Shown: positions 7,224 through 12,747 of the stretch, piece after piece
Position numbering within the stretch: the stretch's first letter is position 1
Layout of the letters: each line of letters opens with the position of its first letter
Assembly: GCA_044227705.1 (NCBI GenBank)
Contig: JBGAWE010000130.1
Location: 1 to 12,747, forward strand
DNA length: 12,747 nucleotides
Source of the DNA: JANOQP01 sp044227705
GTDB taxonomy: Bacteria > Bacteroidota > Bacteroidia > Chitinophagales > Saprospiraceae
Direction of reading: 5' to 3'
Translations under genes and position numbers: made by a program
The notes under the pieces: model-generated
Seen by the model: only the letters and a program-made list of their open reading frames with translations
Told to the model about the DNA's origin: nothing
The model's database searches: none

Positions 7224-7831
7224 GCTGGCTGTTTTCGGAGGTCTTTCAGTATTTTGGATATGTAACCGAGGACTTCCTCGCGGCCCTTGCCGTATTGAGC
7301 CGAGGTCAAAAAGTGTGGCGGAAGCTCCTCCCAGTCCTCCCTCATTTTGGAGAGAAAGGCCTCGACATTTCGCGCGACGACCTTCTGCGAGTCGCGGTCA
7401 ATCTTCGTGAAAACGAGCGCGAACGGCACGTTTTCCTGCGCCAAAAACCTGACAAATTCGAGGTCGTTGGCCCTCGGCTCAATCAGCGAGTCGATGAGGA
7501 CGAAGGCGCACGTCAGCGACAGACGCTGGCTGAAATAAGTGGTTATCAATTTTGAAAAACCGGCTCGCATCGCCTTCGAGCTTCGGGCGTAGCCGTAGCC
7601 CGGCAAATCCACGAGGTGCCACTTCTCGTTTATCTCGAAGAAGTTGATGAGCTGTGTCTTGCCGGGCGTGCCCGAGACTTTGGCGAGTCCCTTCTTGCCC
7701 GTCAGCATGTTGATGAGCGAGCTTTTGCCCACGTTCGAGCGGCCGATGAAGGCGAACTCGGGGCGGCCGTCGGTCGGGCAATCTGCCGTTTTGGCGTAGC
7801 TGCAGGTGAAATTGGCTGATTTGATGAGCAT
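7220..7831 (-). CDS. engB: Ribosome biogenesis GTPase EngB (YsxC/YihA)
   Basis: A 203-residue TRAFAC-class GTPase of the EngB/YsxC family, which acts in late assembly of the large ribosomal subunit. All G motifs are visible: G1 GRSNVGKS (30-37), G2 GTPGKTQ (54-60), G3 DLPGYG (75-80), G4 TKID (142-145) and G5 TSA (176-178). The short N-terminal segment and total length are normal for the family. I chose the ATG at 7831 because MLIKSANF is the expected N-terminus. The frame stays open to an ATG at 7954, but that would cross the likely promoter and an inverted repeat. It is the first gene of the five-gene minus-strand run and overlaps the next gene by four bases (ATGA). No Shine-Dalgarno sequence precedes the start, as is common in Bacteroidota. 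Confidence 0.95.
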   Translation of the reverse strand: MLIKSANFTCSYAKTADCPTDGRPEFAFIGRSNVGKSSLINMLTGKKGLAKVSGTPGKTQLINFFEINEKWHLVDLPGYGYARSSKAMRAGFSKLITTYFSQRLSLTCAFVLIDSLIEPRANDLEFVRFLAQENVPFALVFTKIDRDSQKVVARNVEAFLSKMREDWEELPPHFLTSAQYGKGREEVLGYISKILKDLRKQPA

Positions 7832-7855
7832 CGTGGCGTTCCATAAAAAGGCGGG

Positions 7856-7883
7856 CGAAGGTATCCAAAGCCCGTCTCGCCAA
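7856..7883 (-). promoter_or_regulatory. Candidate Bacteroidota promoter for the engB run
   Basis: On the minus strand, TTG (7883-7881) is followed after 17 bases by TACCTTCG (7863-7856), a one-mismatch fit to the Bacteroidota -7 element TAnnTTTG with its -33 TTG. Transcription would start near 7850, leaving a leader of about 20 bases before the engB ATG. The fit and position are good, but the motif is short. Confidence 0.5.
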
Positions 7884-7904
7884 GTCACGTTTTGAAAACC
7901 TTGC

Positions 7905-7953
7905 TGTCCGGTTAGGGTAAAGTTAAACCACAAATTGCCCGAAAAACCGGACA
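7905..7953. repeat. Inverted repeat in the divergent intergenic region
   Basis: TGTCCGGTT (7905-7913) and AACCGGACA (7945-7953) are perfect 9-bp inverted copies. An inner GGG/CCC pair (7915-7917 and 7938-7940) could extend the stem. The element lies between engB and the outer-membrane barrel gene, just upstream of the candidate engB promoter, so an operator for a dimeric regulator or an RNA hairpin are both possible. No T-run is adjacent on either strand, so I do not call it a terminator. Confidence 0.55.
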
Positions 7954-8025
7954 AGATGCCCCGAAAATCTTCCGTTAGACATCCAATTTTACCAAAAGAC
8001 GTTTCAGCACGAAAAATTCAAATCA

Positions 8026-8655
8026 ATGAAAAAGCTCTTTGCAATCGCCCTTTTGACCATCGGTTTCGCCCAGTTTTCGCAGGCCCAAAAGGCCGTTTTC
8101 GGCGTTAAGGGCGGCCTTTCCAACCTCAAAGTCAACCCCGCCGCCATCGACTTGACCGACCCGAACGGCGGCTCGTACACCTTCGACGTCAAATCGACGC
8201 CGCGCGGCTATTTCTTCGGCGCGTATGCCCGCATCGGCGGCTTCATCCACCTCCAGCCGGAGCTTCTCTACAACACAAACAAGGTGAACTACACCCTCAC
8301 CTCGGCCGATGGTTCGGTGAAAGCTGTTTCCGAAACTTATCAAAGCGTCGATGTCCCGCTATTGCTCGGCATGAAGCTCGGGCCGATTCGGGTGCAGGCG
8401 GGGCCGGTCGGCCGCTTCCACCTGCAGGGGGATTCCGACCTGAACGACGTCGCCGGGTTCAAAGCCGACTATGACCGGATGAAGGTCAGCGGCCAGTTCG
8501 GCGTCGGCCTCAACCTCGGCAAGCACCTGACCTTCGACCTGCGCTGGCAGAACGACATGGGCAAGTTCGGCGACCACGTCGAGTTTGCCGGGAAGCAATA
8601 TGCTTTCGACAAGTCCTCCTCGCGGGTGCTGTTGAGCGCGGGCTACACTTTTTGA
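8026..8655 (+). CDS. Outer-membrane beta-barrel protein (PorT-like)
   Basis: A 209-residue envelope protein. Residues 1-21 form a signal peptide: positive MKK, hydrophobic LFAIALLTIGFA, and a cleavage region near SQAQ typical of Bacteroidota. The mature part begins with FGVKGGLS and consists of alternating amphipathic strands ending in LSAGYTF, whose terminal phenylalanine is the usual barrel-assembly signal. The size suggests an eight-stranded barrel of the outer-membrane beta-barrel/PorT-like group, with strands such as FFGAYARIGGFIHLQPELLYN and VDVPLLLGMKLGPIRVQAGP (split by turns). No enzymatic motif is seen; a structural, adhesive or small-pore role is possible. The ATG has an A-rich leader but no Shine-Dalgarno sequence. 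It is monocistronic: divergent from engB and closed by a terminator 52 bases downstream. Confidence 0.87.
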   Translation: MKKLFAIALLTIGFAQFSQAQKAVFGVKGGLSNLKVNPAAIDLTDPNGGSYTFDVKSTPRGYFFGAYARIGGFIHLQPELLYNTNKVNYTLTSADGSVKAVSETYQSVDVPLLLGMKLGPIRVQAGPVGRFHLQGDSDLNDVAGFKADYDRMKVSGQFGVGLNLGKHLTFDLRWQNDMGKFGDHVEFAGKQYAFDKSSSRVLLSAGYTF

Positions 8656-8706
8656 AGACCCCCCTGACCGGTTTCCCCTGAAAATCGTGCGGGTTTGCCG
8701 CAATGT

Positions 8707-8744
8707 TCGGCGCAATTTCGAGAGAGGTTGCGCCGATTTTTTTT
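8707..8744 (+). terminator. Intrinsic terminator of the barrel gene
   Basis: A perfect 9-bp stem, TCGGCGCAA (8707-8715) paired with TTGCGCCGA (8728-8736), has a 12-base loop and is followed immediately by eight T residues (8737-8744). Its position 52 bases after the barrel stop on the plus strand makes it the transcript end of that gene. Confidence 0.9.
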
Positions 8745-8976
8745 GATAGAATGCCCACGGATGAACGCGGCTTTGACCTGGATTTGTACGGATTTTATCA
8801 ATCGACATGATTGTTTGTCTTGAATTCTGTCTTGTCCGTGTGTCCTGAAAATCTTGATAAAACCCCGATTTTGTCTTTTTCCCGAGAAGGAGGGGGTTTG
8901 AATATTTGTACCGTTCAAAAGAGCAACGCCTTTTTCTGACAGGGTACAATTCAATCAAACAAACCATACTTCCACT
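8745..8976. other. Non-coding leader region before the glycosidase gene
   Basis: These 232 bases lie between the barrel terminator and the glycosidase start and hold no credible gene. The first part (about 8755-8865) is lower in GC than its surroundings. It contains inverted copies TTTTATCAA (8793-8801) and TTGATAAAA (8854-8862), and phrases such as TCCTGAAAATCTTGAT that resemble decayed intergenic repeat sequence seen in Bacteroidota (recollection, not tested). Closer to the gene, AATATTTG (8901-8908) is one mismatch from the -7 element TAnnTTTG, but it lacks a well-spaced TTG upstream, so it is only a weak promoter candidate. A second inverted pair, TTGTACC (8906-8912) and GGTACAA (8943-8949), overlaps it. 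Confidence 0.45.
8906..8949. repeat. Short inverted repeat upstream of the glycosidase gene
   Basis: TTGTACC (8906-8912) and GGTACAA (8943-8949) are perfect 7-bp inverted copies separated by 30 bases, ending 27 bases before the glycosidase ATG. GAAT (8900-8903) and ATTC (8949-8952) just outside add partial symmetry. It could be an operator or leader hairpin; the arms are short enough that chance is possible. Confidence 0.35.
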
Positions 8977-11900
8977 ATGCGCTTTTTGACGCAATCCTTC
9001 CTTTTCGCGGCCATTCTCGCCGCTCAAACCATCTCCGCACAAGTCAACTACACCGCCCGCGACAAGGTCACGCCGTACACCGGGCGCTTCCGGCCGGGCG
9101 TGAACATGGGCTACTATCAAGGCTGGGACAACAAGACGCTTGCCGATGTCGCCGCCGGGAACGCGGCCGTTGGGCAAAAGGGCGTCGGCTCGAAGACCGT
9201 TCGCCCGAGCCTCTATGAGCTGCCGCTCGACTATTACGGCTATGACCTCGCCGTGACGGATTTTCAGCACTACGATCTCACCGGGATGGGCGAGTACACA
9301 GCCCTCGTCGGCGGCCCGGCACCAAGCCATCAGGACTATTCGCAGCATTGCCCGGGGCAGTTTTCGAGCCTTTTTGCCAACCTCTACACCCCGATTTGGG
9401 ACGGCGGCGCGAACGGGACGCCTTACAACGACAACAACTATTTCGCTGCCTATTGCTACAAGGTCGGGCTGAAGTACAAAGACCAAGTCCGCTTTTGGGA
9501 AATCTGGAACGAGCCGGGGCTGGATTTGACCTCTTACGGAATCGGCTGGCGGCCCGTCGGCTATCCCGGCAACTGGTGGGAGAACGACCCGAACCCCTGC
9601 GACTATGTCCTCCGTGCGCCCATCGAGCATTATGTGCGGACACTGCGCATCGCGTGGGAGGTTCTCAAGACCGTCGACCCCGATAGCTATGTCTGCCTCG
9701 GCTCCGTCGGCTATCAGGCCATGCTCGACGCTGTCTGCCGCAACACCGACAACCCGAACGGCGGTTCGCCCACGCCCGAGTACCCGTATGGCGGCGGCGC
9801 GTATTTCGATTGCATGGTCTATCACGCCTATCCGCACTTCGACGGGTCGACCACGAACTACGACCTCGGCTTTTTTGAAAGGCACAGCGACCAGGCTGCC
9901 GATGGGGTGACGATTTTCCGCGACAGCTATCAAGCAGTCTTTGACAAATACGGCTTCAACGGCACCCAATTCCCCAAAAAGGAGTGGATTATGACCGAGG
10001 CCAACGCGCCGCGCAAGGCCTACACCGGCACCTTCTTCGCAGGCGAGCTGCAGCAGCGCAACTACATCCAGAAGGCGCTCATGGTGGCCAAAATCAACAA
10101 GGTTCACCAGATGCACGTCTTCCAACTGTTCGACCAGAAGACCGACGCGGAGGCCAGCTACGAGTTCCACCAGATGGGGCTTTACAAGAAGATCGACGGG
10201 AAACTGCCCTATTCGCAGGAGGTCAACCCAGAGGGGATTGCGGTCAAGACTTTCACCGACCTCATCTATCCGGCCGATTATGATGCCGCGCAAACCGCCG
10301 CGATGGACCTCCCGCCCGCCGCTCGCGGCTATGCTTTCAAACGACCGGACGGCACCTACATCTACGCAATCTGGGCAAAGACTACGGAGGATTTGAGCGA
10401 GCAGGCCAGCGCAACTTATTCATTTCCAACAAGTTTCGGCTTCACGAACGCCGTCCGCTACAACTGGGACTACGGCTATACCGGCACGGTCACGACGGTC
10501 TCGCCCTCCAACATTCAGCTCGATGCGACGCCGGTCTTCTTTACAAAAAGCGGTTCCGGCAGCGGCTGCGCACTCAACGCGACGGTCTCGAACATCCTCT
10601 GCAACAACAACGGAACGCCGAACGACGCGAGCGACGACACCTTCACCTTCACCCTCAACGTTACCGGCAACGGCACGACGACCGGCTGGAACCTCACCGG
10701 CGGCCTGACCTACACGGGCGGCGTCTACGGCACGCCTGTCAACTTCGGGCCGTACCCAATTTCGGGCGGGACGAAATTCTTTGTCGTCCGCGACAACCAG
10801 ATTCCGGGCTGTGTTTTTGAAACATCGGCCATCGCGCCAGCGGCCTGCTCGACGGGCGGCGGGACAGGCGGAACTTGCTCGAACAACCTGTTGACCAACA
10901 ACAGCTTTGAAAACGGCCTTTCCAATTGGGACCAATCCGGCTCGGTTGAAAGCGTCGCCGATGCGCTGGGTGGGGCGAAAGGGGCGCGGATGTGCGGTAC
11001 AACGGCGGCGCGGCTATATCAAACGAAAGGCGCGACGGCCGGCAAAACCTACACTTATAAGGTGTCGACAAAGCGGACGGGCGACGCAGTGAACGGCTCG
11101 ACCATCTCCCTGAAATTCATGAGCAGCCAATGGATTCCGCTGCAAACCGATTTCGTCGGCATTCCAAACTCGGCGAACTGGGGCGAACTGACCATAACGA
11201 AGACCGCCCCGGCGAACACTTCATGGGTTGAAATTTCCATCAACAAAGAATCGGGGAACGTCTGCGTCCACGCCGACGACGCTTGCTTGAGCGAGGGCGG
11301 CTCGACGGGCGGGAACCCGTGCAGCATCACAGCCTCAGCCAGCCAGATTCAGTGCAATGACAACGGAACGCCGAGCAATCCGGGCGACGACACCTTCTCT
11401 TTCAACATCACTGCAACCGGCTCGAACACGGGCAGCGGCTGGTCGGCGACCGTCGGCAGCCAGGCGGTCAGCGGTGTTTACGGGACGGCGAAGGCCTTGA
11501 GCGGCTTTCCGATTTCGGGCGGCAACCTCAATTTCACGGTGAAGGACAATGCCTCGGCGACCTGCACGGCATCTGTCAACGTGACGGCCCCGGCGGCTTG
11601 CTCCAACGGCGGCGGCACCGGCACGCCCGGCTGCGCCTCGAAAAGCGACTTCCCCTGGCATGAGTGGATTTCGGAAGTGAAGCTCGGCACGTTCACGAAG
11701 ACCTCCGACAAGCAGCCTTATTCTGATTTCACCAGCCCAGCAATTTCTGTTCAAAAGAACGTCGCGCTTCCCGTATCGGTGAAATGCTCGTGGAGCTGGG
11801 CGACGGCCGACGAGTACGTCAAAATCTGGATTGACCTGAACGGAAACAACACCCTCGAAGACCCATCGGAGGTCGTCTTCCAACAGAAAATCACCAACCC

Positions 11901-12378
11901 CGGCAACGGCTCCGCGCCGAAGTTCGCCTCGGGCAACATCATCATCCCCGCGACGGCGACTGCCGGGAACGCCCGGATGCGCGTCTCCCTCAAGCGCGAC
12001 GCGAACCCGACGCCCTGCGAAACCCTGCCCTTCGGCGAGGTGGAGGACTACCTGGTGACGATTCCCGTCAACCTCGGCCCCGGCGTCGACGAGCACGGCG
12101 AGAAGCTGGCGGGTGCGTCGAACGACTTTGAAATCTACCCGAACCCGAACGACGGGATGGCCACGTTGCGGCTGACCGATTTCATTGGAAAGCAGGTGGT
12201 CTTGCGGGTTTTCAACCAGAACGGCAGCCAGCTTTTGATGAAAACCTTCGACGAACTGGCCACCCCGTGGGTCGATGTCGATTTGCAGGACCAGCCGACG
12301 GGCCAGTATTTCGTCCACGTCAGCGCAGTCGGAATGCGGCCGGTCTCGAAGAAGATGTTTGTTCAAAAGAGCTTTTGA
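8977..12378 (+). CDS. T9SS-exported modular glycoside hydrolase-like protein
   Basis: A 1133-residue secreted protein. Residues 1-22 are a signal peptide ending near SAQ. Residues about 35-430 look like a clan GH-A TIM-barrel glycosidase: WEIWNEPG places a candidate acid/base at E179, YHAYPHF (282-288) fits an active-site strand, and WIMTEANAP puts a candidate nucleophile at E341. A beta-sandwich-like part runs to about 525. Two homologous modules follow at 531-625 and 782-876, each with paired cysteines, an NGTP-x5-DDTF core and a GVYG...PISGG segment. Between them lies a carbohydrate-binding-like jelly roll (635-771) beginning LLTNNSFENGLSNWD. A GEVEDY domain (about 886-1030, GEVEDYLV at 1020) and a type IX sorting tail (1049-1133, FEIYPNPNDG to the C-terminal KKMFVQKSF) close it. 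It probably acts on polysaccharide at the cell surface or outside the cell. The glycosidase family and substrate are unknown to me; GH39- or GH5-like are possibilities. Confidence 0.85.
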   Translation: MRFLTQSFLFAAILAAQTISAQVNYTARDKVTPYTGRFRPGVNMGYYQGWDNKTLADVAAGNAAVGQKGVGSKTVRPSLYELPLDYYGYDLAVTDFQHYDLTGMGEYTALVGGPAPSHQDYSQHCPGQFSSLFANLYTPIWDGGANGTPYNDNNYFAAYCYKVGLKYKDQVRFWEIWNEPGLDLTSYGIGWRPVGYPGNWWENDPNPCDYVLRAPIEHYVRTLRIAWEVLKTVDPDSYVCLGSVGYQAMLDAVCRNTDNPNGGSPTPEYPYGGGAYFDCMVYHAYPHFDGSTTNYDLGFFERHSDQAADGVTIFRDSYQAVFDKYGFNGTQFPKKEWIMTEANAPRKAYTGTFFAGELQQRNYIQKALMVAKINKVHQMHVFQLFDQKTDAEASYEFHQMGLYKKIDGKLPYSQEVNPEGIAVKTFTDLIYPADYDAAQTAAMDLPPAARGYAFKRPDGTYIYAIWAKTTEDLSEQASATYSFPTSFGFTNAVRYNWDYGYTGTVTTVSPSNIQLDATPVFFTKSGSGSGCALNATVSNILCNNNGTPNDASDDTFTFTLNVTGNGTTTGWNLTGGLTYTGGVYGTPVNFGPYPISGGTKFFVVRDNQIPGCVFETSAIAPAACSTGGGTGGTCSNNLLTNNSFENGLSNWDQSGSVESVADALGGAKGARMCGTTAARLYQTKGATAGKTYTYKVSTKRTGDAVNGSTISLKFMSSQWIPLQTDFVGIPNSANWGELTITKTAPANTSWVEISINKESGNVCVHADDACLSEGGSTGGNPCSITASASQIQCNDNGTPSNPGDDTFSFNITATGSNTGSGWSATVGSQAVSGVYGTAKALSGFPISGGNLNFTVKDNASATCTASVNVTAPAACSNGGGTGTPGCASKSDFPWHEWISEVKLGTFTKTSDKQPYSDFTSPAISVQKNVALPVSVKCSWSWATADEYVKIWIDLNGNNTLEDPSEVVFQQKITNPGNGSAPKFASGNIIIPATATAGNARMRVSLKRDANPTPCETLPFGEVEDYLVTIPVNLGPGVDEHGEKLAGASNDFEIYPNPNDGMATLRLTDFIGKQVVLRVFNQNGSQLLMKTFDELATPWVDVDLQDQPTGQYFVHVSAVGMRPVSKKMFVQKSF
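10567..10851 (+). repeat. Duplicated module, copy 1 (glycosidase residues 531-625)
   Basis: First copy of an internal module in the exported glycosidase. It opens with CALNATVSNILCNNNGTP, continues with DDTFTFTLNVTGNG, then GGVYG, YPISGG and FFVVRD, and closes with a cysteine and APAACS. It corresponds segment by segment with the copy at 11320-11604. The four cysteines and the Asp/Asn-rich NNNGTP-DDTF stretch suggest a disulfide-stabilised beta-sandwich, perhaps metal-binding (inference). Confidence 0.8.
11320..11604 (+). repeat. Duplicated module, copy 2 (glycosidase residues 782-876)
   Basis: Second copy of the module, the same length (95 residues) as the first: CSITASASQIQCNDNGTP, DDTFSFNITATGSN, SGVYG, FPISGG, NFTVKDN and a closing APAACS. 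Short DNA stretches such as AACGGAACGCCGA are identical between copies, but most codons differ, so the duplication is old or the copies were acquired separately. Confidence 0.8.
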
Positions 12379-12409
12379 ACTGAAGAATAATCCGCCTACG
12401 GTTGGGCAG

Positions 12410-12444
12410 ACGGATGCGCAAGTTCGGGGGGATTTGCGCTCCGT
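12410..12444. repeat. Hairpin 1 downstream of the glycosidase gene
   Basis: ACGGA-T-GCGCAA (12410-12421) pairs with TTGCGC-TCCGT (12434-12444): 11 base pairs with a single bulged T at 12415 and a 12-base G-rich loop. It begins 32 bases after the glycosidase stop. No proper T-run follows, so it may protect the 3' end of the message or be a dispersed repeat rather than a terminator. Confidence 0.6.
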
Positions 12445-12464
12445 TTGTCCCCTGATTCGGATGG

Positions 12465-12497
12465 AATGACGAGGCGGCTCAAAGACGCCCCGTCATT
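12465..12497. repeat. Hairpin 2 downstream of the glycosidase gene
   Basis: AATGACG (12465-12471) pairs with CGTCATT (12491-12497). After one A/C mismatch, GGCG (12473-12476) pairs with CGCC (12486-12489), leaving a 9-base loop. The stem is strong and compact with no adjacent T-run. The flanking GTCATTGTCACCC wording resembles palindromic intergenic repeats, which a genome-wide search could confirm. Confidence 0.6.
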
Positions 12498-12538
12498 GTC
12501 ACCCAAACGAACTGAACGGCAAAAAATCAGGTATGTCG

Positions 12539-12576
12539 AACCGCTTGCTGGCCGATGGGCTGGGGAGCGGTTTTTT
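12539..12576 (+). terminator. Probable intrinsic terminator (weaker, hairpin 3)
   Basis: AACCGCT (12539-12545) pairs with AGCGGTT (12566-12572), followed by T residues to 12576. The 20-base loop contains a small inner GCC/GGC stem. The long loop makes it weaker than the next hairpin, but the order of stem then T-run fits termination on the plus strand. Confidence 0.5.
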
Positions 12577-12604
12577 GGTGGAGGGGTTTGTCCCTCGAAA
12601 CAGG

Positions 12605-12643
12605 AGCGGCGGCGAGGGTCTGTACCTCGCCGCCGCTTTTTTT
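12605..12643 (+). terminator. Strong intrinsic terminator (hairpin 4)
   Basis: A perfect 13-bp, very GC-rich stem, AGCGGCGGCGAGG (12605-12617) with CCTCGCCGCCGCT (12625-12637), has a 7-base loop and runs directly into seven T residues (12637-12643). It is the best terminator in the window, about 227 bases beyond the glycosidase stop. The bases between hold no credible gene, so it most likely ends the long glycosidase transcript. Confidence 0.9.
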
Positions 12644-12694
12644 CGACTGGCTCGACCATATTGAAAGGATGCCGGCTTGGCTTTTTGGACGCAA

Positions 12695-12731
12695 AAAGAG
12701 AACGGGCACTAAAAAGGTAGCCGCTCTCTTT
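12695..12731. terminator. Possible bidirectional terminator (hairpin 5)
   Basis: AAAGAGA (12695-12701) pairs with TCTCTTT (12725-12731), and after one mismatch CGG (12703-12705) pairs with CCG (12721-12723). A-rich sequence precedes it and ATTTTGG follows, so it could work in either direction. It may be the end of a minus-strand gene beyond the window edge. The loop is A-rich and the stem moderate, so the call is tentative. Confidence 0.4.
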
Positions 12732-12747
12732 ATTTTGGTCGTGGTTG

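Noticed and set aside
5934..7265. A 443-codon open frame on the plus strand opposite the acyltransferase gene
   Set aside because: The minus-strand reading contains all four acyltransferase motifs; the plus-strand product shows no family signature and extends into engB.
7832..7954. An earlier ATG at 7954 for engB
   Set aside because: It would add 41 residues not expected for EngB and place the candidate promoter and the 9-bp inverted repeat inside the gene.
8359..10293. A 644-codon open frame on the minus strand opposite the barrel and glycosidase genes
   Set aside because: It crosses the strong terminator at 8707-8744 and the glycosidase start, its product is low-complexity Val/Arg/Ala-rich with no recognisable domain, and both plus-strand genes under it have clear families. 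It is a by-product of GC-rich codon use.
12445..12720. A 91-codon open frame downstream of the glycosidase
   Set aside because: It runs straight through three hairpins including the strong terminator at 12605-12643, and its product has no recognisable feature, so it is very unlikely to be a gene.
12379..12747. CRISPR array or tandem repeats in the hairpin-rich 3' region
   Set aside because: The stems differ in sequence and spacing; there is no recurrent direct repeat with unique spacers and no cas gene nearby.

Overview
The window looks like a chromosomal segment from a high-GC member of the Bacteroidota, perhaps a Saprospiria- or Chitinophagia-like lineage. The main evidence is a very large secreted protein that ends in a type IX secretion (Por) sorting domain and carries a GEVEDY domain. 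Supporting signs are a small outer-membrane beta-barrel with a Bacteroidota-style signal peptide, a LytTR response regulator, a plausible TTG-N17-TAnnTTnG promoter, and start codons that mostly lack a Shine-Dalgarno sequence. The phylum is fairly secure; the lower rank is inference.

Layout. Positions 7-2231 (+) hold a MmcQ/YjbR-family protein, an FAD-dependent oxidoreductase that overlaps it by four bases through a TTG start, and a LytTR response regulator. Positions 2234-7831 (-) hold a five-gene run transcribed in the order engB (ribosome-biogenesis GTPase), a PlsB-like glycerolipid acyltransferase, an enoyl-CoA hydratase, a type 2 ferredoxin/flavodoxin-NADP reductase, and rimO (ribosomal protein S12 methylthiotransferase). 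Two of its junctions are 4-base ATGA overlaps (engB/acyltransferase and reductase/rimO). The other two are gaps of about 86-87 bases, one of which is filled by a 21-base inverted repeat. The response regulator and rimO converge with only two bases between their stop codons.

Positions 7832-8025 form a divergent intergenic region with a likely engB promoter and a 9-bp inverted repeat. Positions 8026-8655 (+) encode the outer-membrane barrel, followed by a clear intrinsic terminator. Positions 8745-8976 are a non-coding, partly AT-rich leader region. Positions 8977-12378 (+) encode a 1133-residue T9SS cargo protein: signal peptide, clan GH-A-like glycosidase, a duplicated Cys-rich module on either side of a carbohydrate-binding-like domain, GEVEDY domain and sorting tail. 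The final 369 bases hold no gene but contain a striking row of five hairpins, at least one of them a textbook terminator.

Functionally, the minus-strand run is housekeeping (ribosome assembly and modification, phospholipid and acyl-CoA metabolism, electron transfer). The right half is surface-related: an envelope barrel and an exported polysaccharide-active enzyme. I find no CRISPR array, transposase, phage gene, toxin-antitoxin pair, tRNA or rRNA, and no convincing new multi-gene system. The most unusual items are the modular glycosidase with its duplicated module, the acyltransferase with an altered motif III, and several strong intergenic inverted repeats.
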